Notes: generated by a model not told the origin, from the sequence alone. A stretch of 64,000 nt of DNA from Photobacterium halotolerans DSM 18316 (GCF_000425165.1 NZ_AULG01000024.1:32849-96848); one strand, 5' to 3'; shown: positions 28,499 through 37,988, counted from the stretch's first letter. Program-made: numbers and translations.

Positions 28499-28609
28499 TT
28501 AATCCGTCATTTATCGCCATAGCAACATGCTTTACCGAGCCATTCGCAACCCGCGCATGGCTCTTTTCTTTTTTGCCTGATAAACCGGGCAATAAACTGG
28601 TTAATTGAA

Positions 28610-29638
28610 ATGAAAATTTGCTTCGTTATGTACCCATGGAGCAGAGTAGAGCCTGAAACAGACTCAACCCTGCGTTTGATCCATGAAGTTGCCAGTCGCG
28701 GCCATACTGTCGCTCTGACTACCCCCAGTAACCTGACTATGCGTGACAGCATGGCAATCGCTTTTTGTCGGGTACTTAAAAAGTCGACAGTATCTAACAA
28801 TGTGCCGAGCTTTTACCGCAAAGCAGAGTTCCGCAAAGCTGAACTGCCGCTGGCTGGATTCGACGCCATCATCATGCGTGCAAACCCGCCGCTGGATACC
28901 ATGGCACTTAACTTCCTGGATTCAGTACGTGACGATACTTTCATTTTCAATGACATCGACGGCCTGCGTGTTGCCAACAACAAGCTCTATACCGCATCTT
29001 TGCCGGACCCTAACCGCGAGTTCATTCCTGTCACACACGTGTCGAAAAACCGTGAATATCTTGAGCGCGTACTGGAAGAGAACCCCAATGACCGCATGAT
29101 CATGAAGCCGCTGAACGGTTACGGCGGTAAAGGCGTTATTCTGGTTGAAAAAAGCGCCAAATCCAGCGTGCGCTCATTGCTGGACTTTTATATCGGCGAC
29201 GATCACAACTATGTGATTTTGCAGGACTACATCGAAGGCGCAGAAAAAGGCGATGTGCGTATCATGATGCTGAACGGTGAGCCTATTGGCGCGATGAAGC
29301 GTGTGCCGGCCAAAGATGACGTTCGCTCGAACATTCACGCCGGTGGCCAGGAAGTCAAGCACACCCTGACAAAACAGGAATTGCGCCTGTGCCGCCATAT
29401 CGGCCCGAAACTGGTGCGTGACGGCCTTTATTTTGTGGGTCTGGATGTAATCAATGGCAAATTGGTTGAAGTCAATGTACTGAGTCCTGGTGGTATTACA
29501 CGTATCAACCGCCTGAACCGCACCAAGCTTCAGCGTGAGGTGATTGATTTCGTTGAGAGTGTTGTCAAAGCCAAAGACATCAGCATCGCTCGCAAAAATA
29601 AATTCCGTCAGGTTATCGAAGATGCGTCAACTAACTGA
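28610..29638 (+). CDS. ATP-grasp ligase, glutathione-synthetase/RimK-like
   Basis: A 342-aa protein starting MKICFVMYPWSRVEPETDST. N-terminal half: Rossmann-like pre-ATP-grasp domain with IMRANPPLDTMALNFLD. C-terminal half: ATP-grasp core with IMKPLNGYGGKGVILVEK (Lys and glycine-rich loop), LQDYIEGAEKGDVRIMMLNG and the Mg-binding VEVNVLSPGG. These enzymes join a carboxylate to an amine through acyl phosphate. The 17-base overlap with the next gene points to a joint function. The usual glutathione synthetase gene is normally elsewhere, so this is probably a paralogue with another substrate. Confidence 0.88.
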   Translation: MKICFVMYPWSRVEPETDSTLRLIHEVASRGHTVALTTPSNLTMRDSMAIAFCRVLKKSTVSNNVPSFYRKAEFRKAELPLAGFDAIIMRANPPLDTMALNFLDSVRDDTFIFNDIDGLRVANNKLYTASLPDPNREFIPVTHVSKNREYLERVLEENPNDRMIMKPLNGYGGKGVILVEKSAKSSVRSLLDFYIGDDHNYVILQDYIEGAEKGDVRIMMLNGEPIGAMKRVPAKDDVRSNIHAGGQEVKHTLTKQELRLCRHIGPKLVRDGLYFVGLDVINGKLVEVNVLSPGGITRINRLNRTKLQREVIDFVESVVKAKDISIARKNKFRQVIEDASTN

Positions 29639-31610
29639 GCATGATGTGCTGTCCTTCATCCAGCAGCACATTCCTTTTGAAGGACAGCTGGCTGACGGGA
29701 GTGTCACCATTCGCATTACCGAGTACCAGCCGATTGTAGCAACAGCCATTCATAACGGCAGTCGGCTGCGCCCTGAACTGGTGGCTAAATGCCACCTTTC
29801 AGAAGCGGAAAGGTACTATGAGGAAGATCCTTACACGGGTGATTTCATCACTTCCCTGCCGATTGTGCTGCAAGGTGAAGACTCTCGGTACGAATACGAT
29901 CTTAACCGCAGTCCGGAAACCTGCATCTATCAGCAGGCCTGGGGAAAAGATGTGTGGCATGCCAAACTGACCGAGTCAGACAAGCAAGTTTCTCTGGCAA
30001 AGCATGCCTGTTATTACCGCATTTTTCGTGCACTGATCACGTCTCTTGAGCGCAAGTTCGGCTACTGTGTAATATATGACATGCACTCATATAATCACGA
30101 GCGCATATCGCAGCCATGTCCGACATTTAATTTGGGTACGGCGCAGATTGATCGCAAAGCCTGGCAGGCCGAAATTAATAATCTCCTGACCCGGCTCGGG
30201 CAAATCCAACTGCCGAATCAGGCGGTCACTGCTGGTGAAAACCTTGTTTTTCAGGGTATGGGGTATCAGGCGACTTTTGTCCGCGATAATTTCTCCCGCA
30301 CCCTGATCTTACCGATTGAGATCAAGAAGGTGTATATGAATGAAACCGGTGGTGAAAGTTATCCGTTAGTCATTGAACAGCTGAAAACTGAGTTGAAAGA
30401 CACCCTGACCGGCCACGCTGCTTTTGTCATGCAAAACCGCATGCAGCAACCTGCCCGTCGGCGTCAGAACGCCCATGTGCTGGATTCAAAACTGCCAAAG
30501 GAAGTTGTTCTGCTGGACCGCCAGCTGTACAAATTTGCCCGTGGTCTGAATACGCTCAGTTACATTAACCCGATCAACCTGAAACAGGAAAAGCGCCGGT
30601 TTTTACATAACCGCGATGTATATCATCCTCAGTTTACCTACCGTCAGTTGGATCTGGATCCCTATAAGTTTCGCGAGCAATTATACCGGCTGCCGGTAGA
30701 AGACATTCGTGATGCGGGTATTCAGTCGATGTACCGCAAAGTCATCGATCAGCTGGCCGTTCGTATTGACCTGCTGACCAGTCTGGGCCGTGAGGAGTTT
30801 TTATACAACTCTCTGCGCTATTATGGCCGGCCAGATGAAAGCGATATCGCTAACGCCAACTTCATTTTGCATGCCAGAGAATATGCAGAGCCTGAAAACG
30901 CGACCATCAGTGCAGAAGAAGCTGTCATTGCGTTCAATGAAGCCGCCGACGATTACGGGTTCAGCTGCAAAGTTCAGGGCACAACCAAGCTGATCGCACG
31001 TGCCATGGTGAGTGGCCGTACCGTAAAAATCAACCTCAACAGCCGGTTTACTCCCTCTGATCTGTTTGCGCTGATTCATCACGAAATGGGCGTCCATATG
31101 GTGACCAGCGTCAACGCTGAAGCCCAGCCGCTCAAAGTATTGCAGCTCGGTTTACCGGGCAATACGCATACGCAGGAAGGCCTGGCGATTCTGTGTGAGC
31201 ACCTGTCGGGCAATTTCCCGTTGCACAGGCTGAAGACGCTGGCATTACGTGTGGTTGCGGTTGATATGATGGTAAATAAACGCAGCTTTAATGAAACCTT
31301 CAATACCCTGAAGTTTGATTACGGCCTGTCCAATGACACTGCGTTTACCATCACAACCCGCGCATACCGTGGCGGTGGTTTTACCAAAGACTATCTGTAC
31401 CTCCGTGGTTTGAAAGATGCGCTCAGATTGCACAAGGAAACGGACCTGACCTCGCTGTTCATTGGTAAAACAGGCTTTGAATTTAAGCCATTACTTGATG
31501 AGCTGATTGAACGGGACATTTTACAGCCACCTCAGTACCTGCCAAAAGCACTCAACATGAAGACGGACACCGATCCCATCATTAACTTCATGCTTAACTG
31601 CATCGATTAA
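29622..31610 (+). CDS. Fusion of N-formylglutamate-amidohydrolase-like domain and DUF1704 (QEGLA) metallopeptidase-like domain
   Basis: A 662-aa protein starting inside the end of the ATP-grasp gene. Residues about 30-260 look like N-formylglutamate amidohydrolases: VATAIHNGSRL, RYEYDLNRSP, VIYDMHSYNH, FNLGTAQID. Residues about 290-662 are the DUF1704/TIGR02421 family with HEMGVH (487-492, an HExxxH zinc motif) and TQEGLA (517-522). Eukaryotic DUF1704 members (MATCAP/TMCP) are tyrosine carboxypeptidases acting on tubulin. Databases call bacterial members 'flavohemoglobin expression-modulating QEGLA motif' proteins, which explains little. The gene order suggests a make-and-remove system for an amino-acid modification. 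Confidence 0.88.
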   Translation: MRQLTEHDVLSFIQQHIPFEGQLADGSVTIRITEYQPIVATAIHNGSRLRPELVAKCHLSEAERYYEEDPYTGDFITSLPIVLQGEDSRYEYDLNRSPETCIYQQAWGKDVWHAKLTESDKQVSLAKHACYYRIFRALITSLERKFGYCVIYDMHSYNHERISQPCPTFNLGTAQIDRKAWQAEINNLLTRLGQIQLPNQAVTAGENLVFQGMGYQATFVRDNFSRTLILPIEIKKVYMNETGGESYPLVIEQLKTELKDTLTGHAAFVMQNRMQQPARRRQNAHVLDSKLPKEVVLLDRQLYKFARGLNTLSYINPINLKQEKRRFLHNRDVYHPQFTYRQLDLDPYKFREQLYRLPVEDIRDAGIQSMYRKVIDQLAVRIDLLTSLGREEFLYNSLRYYGRPDESDIANANFILHAREYAEPENATISAEEAVIAFNEAADDYGFSCKVQGTTKLIARAMVSGRTVKINLNSRFTPSDLFALIHHEMGVHMVTSVNAEAQPLKVLQLGLPGNTHTQEGLAILCEHLSGNFPLHRLKTLALRVVAVDMMVNKRSFNETFNTLKFDYGLSNDTAFTITTRAYRGGGFTKDYLYLRGLKDALRLHKETDLTSLFIGKTGFEFKPLLDELIERDILQPPQYLPKALNMKTDTDPIINFMLNCID

Positions 31611-31618
31611 CCGACCCA

Positions 31619-31655
31619 TAAAAAAATGCGCTTCCGTTACAGGTAAGCGCATCTT
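31619..31655. terminator. Terminator between the DUF1704 gene and ybaK-like gene
   Basis: The stem ATGCGCTT / AAGCGCAT (31626-31652) has a strong T-run on the minus strand (TTTTTTT) and a weaker one on plus (CTTTGTTT). It serves both convergent genes. Confidence 0.8.
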
Positions 31656-31681
31656 TGTTTACAGGCCTTTCATTCCGGTAT

Positions 31682-32200
31682 TTATTCCCACTCCCAATGA
31701 CGGCCGTCATGCTCCTGGGTAAACAACATCCGATAGCCTGATATATTTCTGTGTGGTACATCTCGCATCACTTTATGGAACTGCTTGTTATCAAGGTGGA
31801 TCAAATTCTCATGATCACCGGATTCGATATACAGTTCATCCTGCTCAAGCAGCAAATCATCCACCAGCATATTGATTTTATATGCCTGTCCCAATGAAGG
31901 GATCGCACCGGGTTCACAGTCCTGAAATATCTGGGTTAATTCATGCTCACCCACCAAAAAGAACTGCTTGCCCATTATGCGATTAATTTTATCAATCATG
32001 ACCCGGCGGTTAGACGGCACAACGGCCATCAGGTAATCGCCCTGCTGATCCTTAAGCAAAACAGCTTTCGCCACTTGGGAAGTAGGAACATGTGCAGAGA
32101 CCGCCGAACTGAATGATGTATCAGTATGCCTGTGGTGCGTCAGACTGAAATCCACATTATGGCTGTTGAGGAATTGCCCAACTGTCATAGCCATCGCCAT
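31682..32200 (-). CDS. YbaK/ProX-family aminoacyl-tRNA deacylase-like protein
   Basis: A 172-aa protein of the fold that removes wrongly attached amino acids from tRNA (YbaK, ProXp, INS domains). Features: VAKAVLLKDQQGDYLMAVVP with the conserved Lys, INRIMGKQFFLVGEHEL, CEPGAIPSLG (the GxxxP active-site loop) and YIESGDHENLIHLD. The HH/RH-rich N-terminus (TVGQFLNSHNVDFS) is usual. Which tRNA it edits cannot be told. Confidence 0.85.
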   Translation of the reverse strand: MAMAMTVGQFLNSHNVDFSLTHHRHTDTSFSSAVSAHVPTSQVAKAVLLKDQQGDYLMAVVPSNRRVMIDKINRIMGKQFFLVGEHELTQIFQDCEPGAIPSLGQAYKINMLVDDLLLEQDELYIESGDHENLIHLDNKQFHKVMRDVPHRNISGYRMLFTQEHDGRHWEWE

Positions 32201-32329
32201 AAATCACCTCCTGGAAATCCAGCGCTCGGGGCTTAACGCCCTACAGCCAAAGTATGAAAGGGGTGCGGCAATTTTGCGAACTTCACACCCATAAATTTCA
32301 TGGGTAATTGTAAAGGAAGGCGAACAAAC

Positions 32330-32875
32330 TTACTGGATACGGCGAATCTGCCAAAATGCCCGCTGCCAGTACGGGGTGTCAAGACTGGATACAACAACCC
32401 CCTGTGATGTTGAAGCATGCAAAAACTCATTATTACCCATATAGATGCCGACATGACGCATACGCCGCCCTGTTCTGAAAAACACCAAATCCCCTTTTTT
32501 CGCCATAGTACGGGGGACAGCCTTACCCAATTGCGACTGCTCTGCAGTCGTGCGGGGCAGCATTTGACGATAGACCTCAGAATAGGTCAGCTGAACAAAT
32601 GCGGAGCAGTCGATTCCCCGCCTGGAGCTTCCCCCTAAACGGTAAGGCGTGCCTTTCCAGCTTTGGTATACATCAAGAAACGTAGGGGTCGGTGGTTTGA
32701 TAGCAATGGAAACTGGGGGCTGGGGAGGCTGAGTAACCGCGGCATGGATCTCCCGGGTTTCCGCAGGCACTTGTGTTGTAGTACTGCAGCCTGTCAATAC
32801 ACTCAGAACAGCCATCGTAGATATCATCATCAGACGTCGCTGGCGATAACCCACACTCCTTCTTGTCCCTGCCAT
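32330..32875 (-). CDS. NlpC/P60-family lipoprotein (peptidoglycan endopeptidase)
   Basis: A 181-aa predicted lipoprotein. It has a basic N-terminus, hydrophobic stretch and lipobox LTGC (MMISTMAVLSVLTGCSTTT). The C-terminal NlpC/P60 domain has the catalytic Cys in RRGIDCSAFVQLTYSEVY, His in HVGIYMGNNEFLH and the second His in that same segment. It likely cleaves D-Glu-mDAP-type stem-peptide cross-links, like Spr/NlpC of E. coli. A further upstream Met is in frame but would bury the signal peptide. Confidence 0.9.
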   Translation of the reverse strand: MAGTRRSVGYRQRRLMMISTMAVLSVLTGCSTTTQVPAETREIHAAVTQPPQPPVSIAIKPPTPTFLDVYQSWKGTPYRLGGSSRRGIDCSAFVQLTYSEVYRQMLPRTTAEQSQLGKAVPRTMAKKGDLVFFRTGRRMRHVGIYMGNNEFLHASTSQGVVVSSLDTPYWQRAFWQIRRIQ

Positions 32876-33206
32876 ATCAACCTCTGCGCAAAAAAATACC
32901 ACAAGGAAGTGATTATGCATGAAGCCACAGCCTGATGCACTGTCTGACGTACTGCCTGATTAATCTTAAAGCACTCTCCCAGAGACACCCAGTGAACCTG
33001 TTCATCATCCCTTTCATCGCAGGGATATCCAGGTCTGAAAGCAGCCTGATTCCCGGCACCCGCGAGTTCACTTTTTATCTATTACTTTTCAACTGGTTAA
33101 CTTCTTAATTTTGTGACCTGTTGCATATCAAAGGCTCAGTCACTTTTGCTAAATTTCTCTGCTGAATTAATCTAAGAATGTAGTTAGTGTTTTTTAAGGA
33201 GTTGTT
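32876..33206. other. Intergenic region between NlpC-like gene and plsC
   Basis: 331 bp between divergent genes. No gene or clear operator was seen. The AAGGAG ribosome site of plsC is at its right end. Confidence 0.4.
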
Positions 33207-33962
33207 GTGCTCGCTTTCATTCGCCTGTTACTGGCTGCCCTTTTTATTGTTTTCACCTGCTTGTTTGCTCTGGTCTACTGTCTTTTCAGCCCAAGAGATC
33301 CAAAGCATGTCTATTTTTTCAGCCGCTGGTTCAAGATACTGAGAAAAATAGTCAATGTGCACATCATTGAAAGAGGACAAGAGCGGATCAAAGGGGTTGG
33401 CCGCGCCGTGTATATCTCTAATCACCAGAATGTTTTCGACTTTGTTACTTCGCCCGGCATGGTCAGGCCGAGAACCGTCTCGATCGGTAAAAAAAGCCTG
33501 CTGTGGATTCCCTTCTTTGGTCCTTTGTACTGGATCACCGGCAATATACTGATAGACAGAGAAAATAAAGCCAAAGCCCGCGACACCATTAAACAAGTCG
33601 CCGATACCATCCACGAACGTAACCTGTCGGTATGGATGTATCCCGAAGGCACCAGAAGTAAAGGGCGTGGTTTACTGCCTTTTAAAACCGGTGCATTCAG
33701 AATGGCCATTGAGGCAGGCGTGCCTATCGTGCCTATGGTTGTCAGCAGTACCCACAACAAAATTGATCTGAATCAGCGGGATAACGGCACTGTAATTGCT
33801 GAGTACCTCGACCCGATTGATACGTCTGCAATGACTATGCAGGATGCCCGGGAATTAGCTGAGCGCTGTCGTGAAATGATGCTGACTCACATAGCAAAAC
33901 TGGATGCAGAAGTGGCAACACTCAACACCCAGTCTGCGGCAGTGGTGGCAAAAACAGGTTAA
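33207..33962 (+). CDS. plsC: 1-acyl-sn-glycerol-3-phosphate acyltransferase PlsC
   Basis: It makes phosphatidic acid from lysophosphatidic acid at the inner membrane. The 251-aa protein starts at GTG with AAGGAG seven bases upstream. It has an N-terminal membrane segment (FIRLLLAALFIVFTCLFAL), the catalytic SNHQNVFDF (NHx4D), a second motif around ILIDRENKAKARD, PEGTRSKG, and VPIVPMVVSS. The stop codon overlaps the stop of the convergent hydrolase gene by four bases. Confidence 0.94.
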   Translation: MLAFIRLLLAALFIVFTCLFALVYCLFSPRDPKHVYFFSRWFKILRKIVNVHIIERGQERIKGVGRAVYISNHQNVFDFVTSPGMVRPRTVSIGKKSLLWIPFFGPLYWITGNILIDRENKAKARDTIKQVADTIHERNLSVWMYPEGTRSKGRGLLPFKTGAFRMAIEAGVPIVPMVVSSTHNKIDLNQRDNGTVIAEYLDPIDTSAMTMQDARELAERCREMMLTHIAKLDAEVATLNTQSAAVVAKTG

Positions 33963-34828
33963 TGGTTTTCTGCCGCCAGATTCTTGCTCAAACCGTCAAA
34001 TGCCCTTAGCAACGGCTCACTTTTCAGAATGCGGTTATGCCCCAGCCCACTGGTCTCGATCAGACTGACCCGTGGCAGGGCATTTGCTTTCCTCGACTGT
34101 TCAAACAACGCAAAACGATCACCACTATCATGAACAATCACTGTGTGTCCCTGATGACCAGCCAGCCGTTGGTGGCTATCCACACTATCAATCGGATACT
34201 GATACTGACATTCAACTTCGCGAATCACATCCTGAAACAAACGCAGTGAGAAACCCGATCCCTCAACAACACGGTACAAGTTATCTTTGTAGTTCAGAAT
34301 CGGAGCAACCAGCAGCATGGGCACGCCCGCCAGTTTCGCGTGCTTGCTCTCAAGCATCATGGTGCAGCCCATGCTGTGCGCAACAACGCCGGCAAGCTCA
34401 TCAACTTCTTGCTCCAATACGGCTTCCAGCCCTTTGACAAAGCCGGGTAAATGTCCGTGCTGGCCATCGCTCGCACCATGAGCAGGATTATCAAATGCCA
34501 GAGCGGTAAAACCTGAGGCCGCAATATGTTCCATCAGGGTATAAAATTGACTGGCCGATCCGGACCATCCATGCCCCAGCAGCCATGTGGGGCCGCTCCC
34601 AAGAGAGTACGTCATTATTTTACCTTCGGACGTCTCAATCGCTTTTTTTTGTAACCCCTCAGGGGCCTGAGCGCTGGCAGAAAACCTTTCAGGTGTTAAC
34701 AACAAGTTCCGCGCGGTTTTACGGGCATGAGAAGGGGCAATACGGTGATAGGCACGGGTTGCCACGTTGATTGCACGGCGTCTGACATTCACGCCTCCCT
34801 TAGTATTGAAATATATTTTGCTGCTCAT
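33959..34828 (-). CDS. Alpha/beta hydrolase
   Basis: A 289-aa alpha/beta-hydrolase-fold enzyme, probably an esterase or lipase-like protein. It has the oxyanion segment HGWSGSASQF, nucleophile Ser in VAHSMGCTM, Asp in IVHDSGD and His in SGLGHNRIL, a complete triad. The first 60 residues are basic and not part of the fold. It lies 54 bp below the TetR gene on the same strand; the gap holds a palindromic operator, so the pair is probably co-regulated. The substrate is unknown. Confidence 0.88.
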   Translation of the reverse strand: MSSKIYFNTKGGVNVRRRAINVATRAYHRIAPSHARKTARNLLLTPERFSASAQAPEGLQKKAIETSEGKIMTYSLGSGPTWLLGHGWSGSASQFYTLMEHIAASGFTALAFDNPAHGASDGQHGHLPGFVKGLEAVLEQEVDELAGVVAHSMGCTMMLESKHAKLAGVPMLLVAPILNYKDNLYRVVEGSGFSLRLFQDVIREVECQYQYPIDSVDSHQRLAGHQGHTVIVHDSGDRFALFEQSRKANALPRVSLIETSGLGHNRILKSEPLLRAFDGLSKNLAAENH

Positions 34829-34845
34829 GATTTGGCCTGTATAAA

Positions 34846-34863
34846 AAAGTACGTACGTGCTTT
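34846..34863. promoter_or_regulatory. Palindromic operator between tetR-type and hydrolase genes
   Basis: AAAGTACGTACGTGCTTT is an 18-bp inverted repeat with one mismatched pair, extended by A/T runs to 24 bp. It shares the pattern AAAGnACGnnCGTnCTTT with the site at 35519-35536. Confidence 0.7.
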
Positions 34864-34882
34864 TTTTTGAAATTTAAAGAAA

Positions 34883-35488
34883 TCAGTCTTGCTCGCTGTC
34901 TGATCGCCAACTGGCAAGAATAAGGTCCACATCCGTCCAGAATCGCGGGTTACCATCCGCTTCCAGACCCAAGGAATGAAAGAGCTGACTACTGAGGTAA
35001 GCACCGTAGAGCCGGAACACGGATTGCCAGGTATCTAAATCCGTACGGAACTCGCCGCTGGCCTTCCCCTGCTCAACCTGGCGGCACAAATAGTCCATCC
35101 ACCGGCGGGTAATAATGTCCAATTCCTGCTGAACAGGATCATCGCTGCAGCGGCCTTCTTTCCAGGCATCGATAAACATGCAACTGCCCTGAAATGAATG
35201 GTTCCAGGCTAGCCAGTTCTGCAGTAATAACCTGATTTTTTCTTCTACCGACTCCCAGCCTGCAAGCCGTGCAGGCTGGATGACATGCTGAGCAAAGTAG
35301 TCACCCGCAAACTGTAAAACAGAAACCTGTAGATTCTCTTTCGAATTGAAATGTGCAAACAGCCCGCTTTTCGACATACCTGATGCCTTAGCCAACTGTC
35401 CGACAGTCAGGCTGTCCAAGCCATCACGACTGGCCAGATCAAATGCCGTTCTCAGTATGTGTTCCCGGGTTACCCGACCTTTACTCAT
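34883..35488 (-). CDS. TetR-family transcriptional regulator
   Basis: A 201-aa repressor-type protein. The N-terminal helix-turn-helix (about residues 5-50) has LTVGQLAKASGMSKSGLFAH followed by FNSKENLQVSVL. The C-terminal ligand/dimer domain has LLQNWLAWNHSFQGSCMF and AYLSSQLFHSLGL. The start at 35488 is preferred for its AAAGGTAG site; an upstream in-frame Met gives a Cys-rich non-homologous extension. Two matching palindromes, one before this gene and one before the hydrolase, point to autoregulation and control of the hydrolase. Confidence 0.9.
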   Translation of the reverse strand: MSKGRVTREHILRTAFDLASRDGLDSLTVGQLAKASGMSKSGLFAHFNSKENLQVSVLQFAGDYFAQHVIQPARLAGWESVEEKIRLLLQNWLAWNHSFQGSCMFIDAWKEGRCSDDPVQQELDIITRRWMDYLCRQVEQGKASGEFRTDLDTWQSVFRLYGAYLSSQLFHSLGLEADGNPRFWTDVDLILASWRSDSEQD

Positions 35489-35518
35489 TGCACTACCTTT
35501 CGTTAGATTGTCGCAATT

Positions 35519-35536
35519 AAAGCACGATCGTTCTTT
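35519..35536. promoter_or_regulatory. Palindromic operator upstream of the TetR gene
   Basis: AAAGCACGATCGTTCTTT is an 18-bp inverted repeat with one mismatched pair. It has the same outer half-sites (AAAGnACG / CGTnCTTT) as 34846-34863 and lies 31 bp before the TetR start. Confidence 0.7.
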
Positions 35537-35581
35537 TTTATGCAAGATAAGTCAGGTCCAACCAGACTGCTTTAACAGCCT

Positions 35582-35830
35582 TTAACGCTCTGAAAAATGG
35601 AACAGACTGTCAACTTTAATCGGGCAGTCACCGGCTTCATGGACAGCATCCTGCGCCTGCTTCAGGGAATCATAACTGCAGGGGATGCCGTAAACATCAG
35701 TCAGAGGATAGTCATTCCCGGCTTCATCTTTAAAGTTCACACTCCAACCCGCACTGAGAAAATCGTGGACTAATCGCGCTTCCACCAATGTGTGCTTCAT
35801 CAACATTTCCCGACATTCTGACAGAACCAT
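35582..35830 (-). CDS. Uncharacterised small protein, 82 aa
   Basis: A soluble acidic protein with alternating helix and strand (ARLVHDFLSAGWSVNFKDEA, DYPLTDVYGIPCSYDSLKQA). The ATG at 35830 has GAGAGGG upstream. It ends in KVDSLFHFSER. It is convergent in position with nothing and may share a promoter region with the Aer-like gene. I do not recognise the family with certainty. Confidence 0.65.
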   Translation of the reverse strand: MVLSECREMLMKHTLVEARLVHDFLSAGWSVNFKDEAGNDYPLTDVYGIPCSYDSLKQAQDAVHEAGDCPIKVDSLFHFSER

Positions 35831-36177
35831 AATCAAACCCTCTCAACATCTAAAGAGAACAGCTCTTTTAAGCAAGTGATTATCCATTCACCACCCGTCA
35901 AGATGCTTATCACTATAAATATAGTTAATTCTGAGTAAAGATAATCTCAAACGGTTCTGGCCTGCGCCAATCACTAAAGGGGGGGGTCATTAACGCCTGT
36001 TGCTGGCGGTAAAAAACAAGACGATGAGTAAAGACTGCATATGACTGCTTATTGTTAAAATTGTTATCCATTAATTTTTGTGCGGTTATAGCGTATTTCA
36101 CTATCCAAGTATTGATAAACCCGATGCATCTATGCTCTTATTCGCAGATAAAAATCTTAATAAAACAAGGGTTATAC
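35831..36177. promoter_or_regulatory. Divergent region before the Aer-like receptor gene
   Basis: 347 bp with no supported gene. It is A/T-rich apart from a run of eight G at about 35979-35986. AAGGG precedes the GTG start of the receptor. Confidence 0.35.
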
Positions 36178-37743
36178 GTGTCCGCTATATCCATTCACAC
36201 CATGAAGGACGGTGAAGTCACCTTCCCAGCAGGCGAACAGCTCGTTTCAGCCACTGATCTCAAAGGCAATATCATCTATTGCAACCCCTGCTTCTGCCAG
36301 GTTGCCGGTTATACCGAGGACGAATTACTGGGTAAACCGCATAACATAATCCGCCATGCCGATATGCCCAAAGCGGCATTTGGCGATATGTGGATGCACT
36401 TGAAAAAAGGTAACGCCTGGCGGGGTATCGTCAAGAACAAGACTAAAAATGGCGGTTATTACTGGGTCGACGCTTACGTCACGCCTATCTACGAACACAG
36501 TAAAATCGTGGGTTATCAGTCGGTACGGGTAAAACCCACTCCCGACATGATCAAAACCGCAAGCCAGGCTTACAAAACATTACGTCAGAGTGAAGGCAAA
36601 ACCAATGTCTCACTTTCGCTGCCGGCTTCTTTGCGTTACGGCCTGTTGGCTGCCGCTATCCTGCTGCCGGTTATTTATGGCCTGGTGCAGGGCGGGTTCT
36701 CGTTCACTGCGCTTCTGCCGCTGCTTCCGCTTCTTGTGCTGCTGCTTTTCTTCCGCCAGGAGCTGTTTCAGACCCCGCAGCAGTTAAATGACCTCAAACA
36801 AAGCTATGACAGTATCAGCCGGCTGATTTTTTCCGGCAACAGTGCTTTTTCTGTAGCGGATTATCATCTCAAAATGGCTTCAGCAAGAATTCGTACCGTT
36901 TTAGGCCGAATGAAAGATGCCGCCCATCCTCTTCAGACGCTTGCTGAAGAGTTGAGTGAAACAGCCACCCGTGTCAATCAGGCGATCCGGCATCAGAACG
37001 ACAATATCCGCAATGTTGCCAATGCACTGGATGACATGACTGACTCAGCGCAAACGGTCAACCAGCATGCTGATCACTCGGAGCAGTTGTTACTGAGCAC
37101 TCAAAATTACAGTGATCAGACCCGGGTACAACTGGATACCACTCAGCAAAATCTGCAGGCACTATCTGCACAGGCTGAGCAGGCAACGGCCACGACACTG
37201 CAGTTAAGTAACGAAGCGGCGAAAGTCAGCTCAGTGATGGATGAAATTCGCGGCATTGCCGATCAAACTAACCTGCTGGCCTTAAATGCCGCCATTGAAG
37301 CTGCTCGTGCCGGTGAGCATGGCCGTGGTTTTGCTGTGGTTGCCGATGAAGTACGGGCTTTATCATCACGTACCCAGACGGCGACAGAACAGATCCAAAA
37401 CAGTATTGAGCACATGTTGAATACAATCAACGAATGGCGCTCTGTGATTGAATGTAACCGCGATCAGACCAATCAGTGTGTTTCAACCGCCGCTGAAGGC
37501 TCTGAAAGCCTGAAAACCATGGAAGCCAACATGGCTGAAATGAGTCTGTTGATCCGGAAAATGGCCCAGGCGGCAGAAGGCCAGGTACAGCTGACTGACC
37601 ATACCCGCCAGCACATCCACTCCATCGCTGCAGCATCAGAGCAAAACTTTAAAGAGCTGCTGCTGGTCGAAGAATCGAGCGCCGGGCTCAGGGCTAAAGT
37701 CGACGACTTTGAAGCACTGGCCGAACGCTTCGAGGAAAGATAG
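36178..37743 (+). CDS. PAS-containing methyl-accepting chemotaxis protein (Aer-like)
   Basis: A 521-aa energy/redox taxis receptor type. The N-terminal PAS domain (about residues 15-125) contains [27 protein letters not shown], a pattern found in Aer-type FAD-PAS domains (NxxFxxVSGYxxxEL). A membrane hairpin follows (about residues 145-195, [15 protein letters not shown] and [15 protein letters not shown]). The C-terminal signalling domain has the invariant tip [23 protein letters not shown] at 36178 has AAGGG upstream; ATG 36202 is possible. Confidence 0.9.
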   Translation: MSAISIHTMKDGEVTFPAGEQLVSATDLKGNIIYCNPCFCQVAGYTEDELLGKPHNIIRHADMPKAAFGDMWMHLKKGNAWRGIVKNKTKNGGYYWVDAYVTPIYEHSKIVGYQSVRVKPTPDMIKTASQAYKTLRQSEGKTNVSLSLPASLRYGLLAAAILLPVIYGLVQGGFSFTALLPLLPLLVLLLFFRQELFQTPQQLNDLKQSYDSISRLIFSGNSAFSVADYHLKMASARIRTVLGRMKDAAHPLQTLAEELSETATRVNQAIRHQNDNIRNVANALDDMTDSAQTVNQHADHSEQLLLSTQNYSDQTRVQLDTTQQNLQALSAQAEQATATTLQLSNEAAKVSSVMDEIRGIADQTNLLALNAAIEAARAGEHGRGFAVVADEVRALSSRTQTATEQIQNSIEHMLNTINEWRSVIECNRDQTNQCVSTAAEGSESLKTMEANMAEMSLLIRKMAQAAEGQVQLTDHTRQHIHSIAAASEQNFKELLLVEESSAGLRAKVDDFEALAERFEER

Positions 37744-37816
37744 CCACATTATCTGACTGGTCTGGCTGTCAGGCCAGTCAGATCCCCTACTCTGCCGACA
37801 TTGATCCCCTCTTTAC

Positions 37817-37861
37817 ATTGCCACCATTGCCACCATTGCCACCATTGCCACCATTGCCACC
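37817..37861. repeat. Five tandem copies of a 9-bp unit
   Basis: ATTGCCACC is repeated five times without change, in the gap between the receptor gene and the DUF406 gene. Read through on plus it would encode (PPL)n, but no ribosome site is seen, so it is more likely untranslated leader or spacer. Confidence 0.9.
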
Positions 37862-37988
37862 AGGCATTTTAAGTCTTTCTTGCGCTTACCTTGATCTGCA
37901 ACAAGCTATAACCACTGACTCTGATAGCGCATTCGGCTGTCCGGAGATACACTCATTCACAGTATCTTTTCTGGTAAAAGGAAACACG

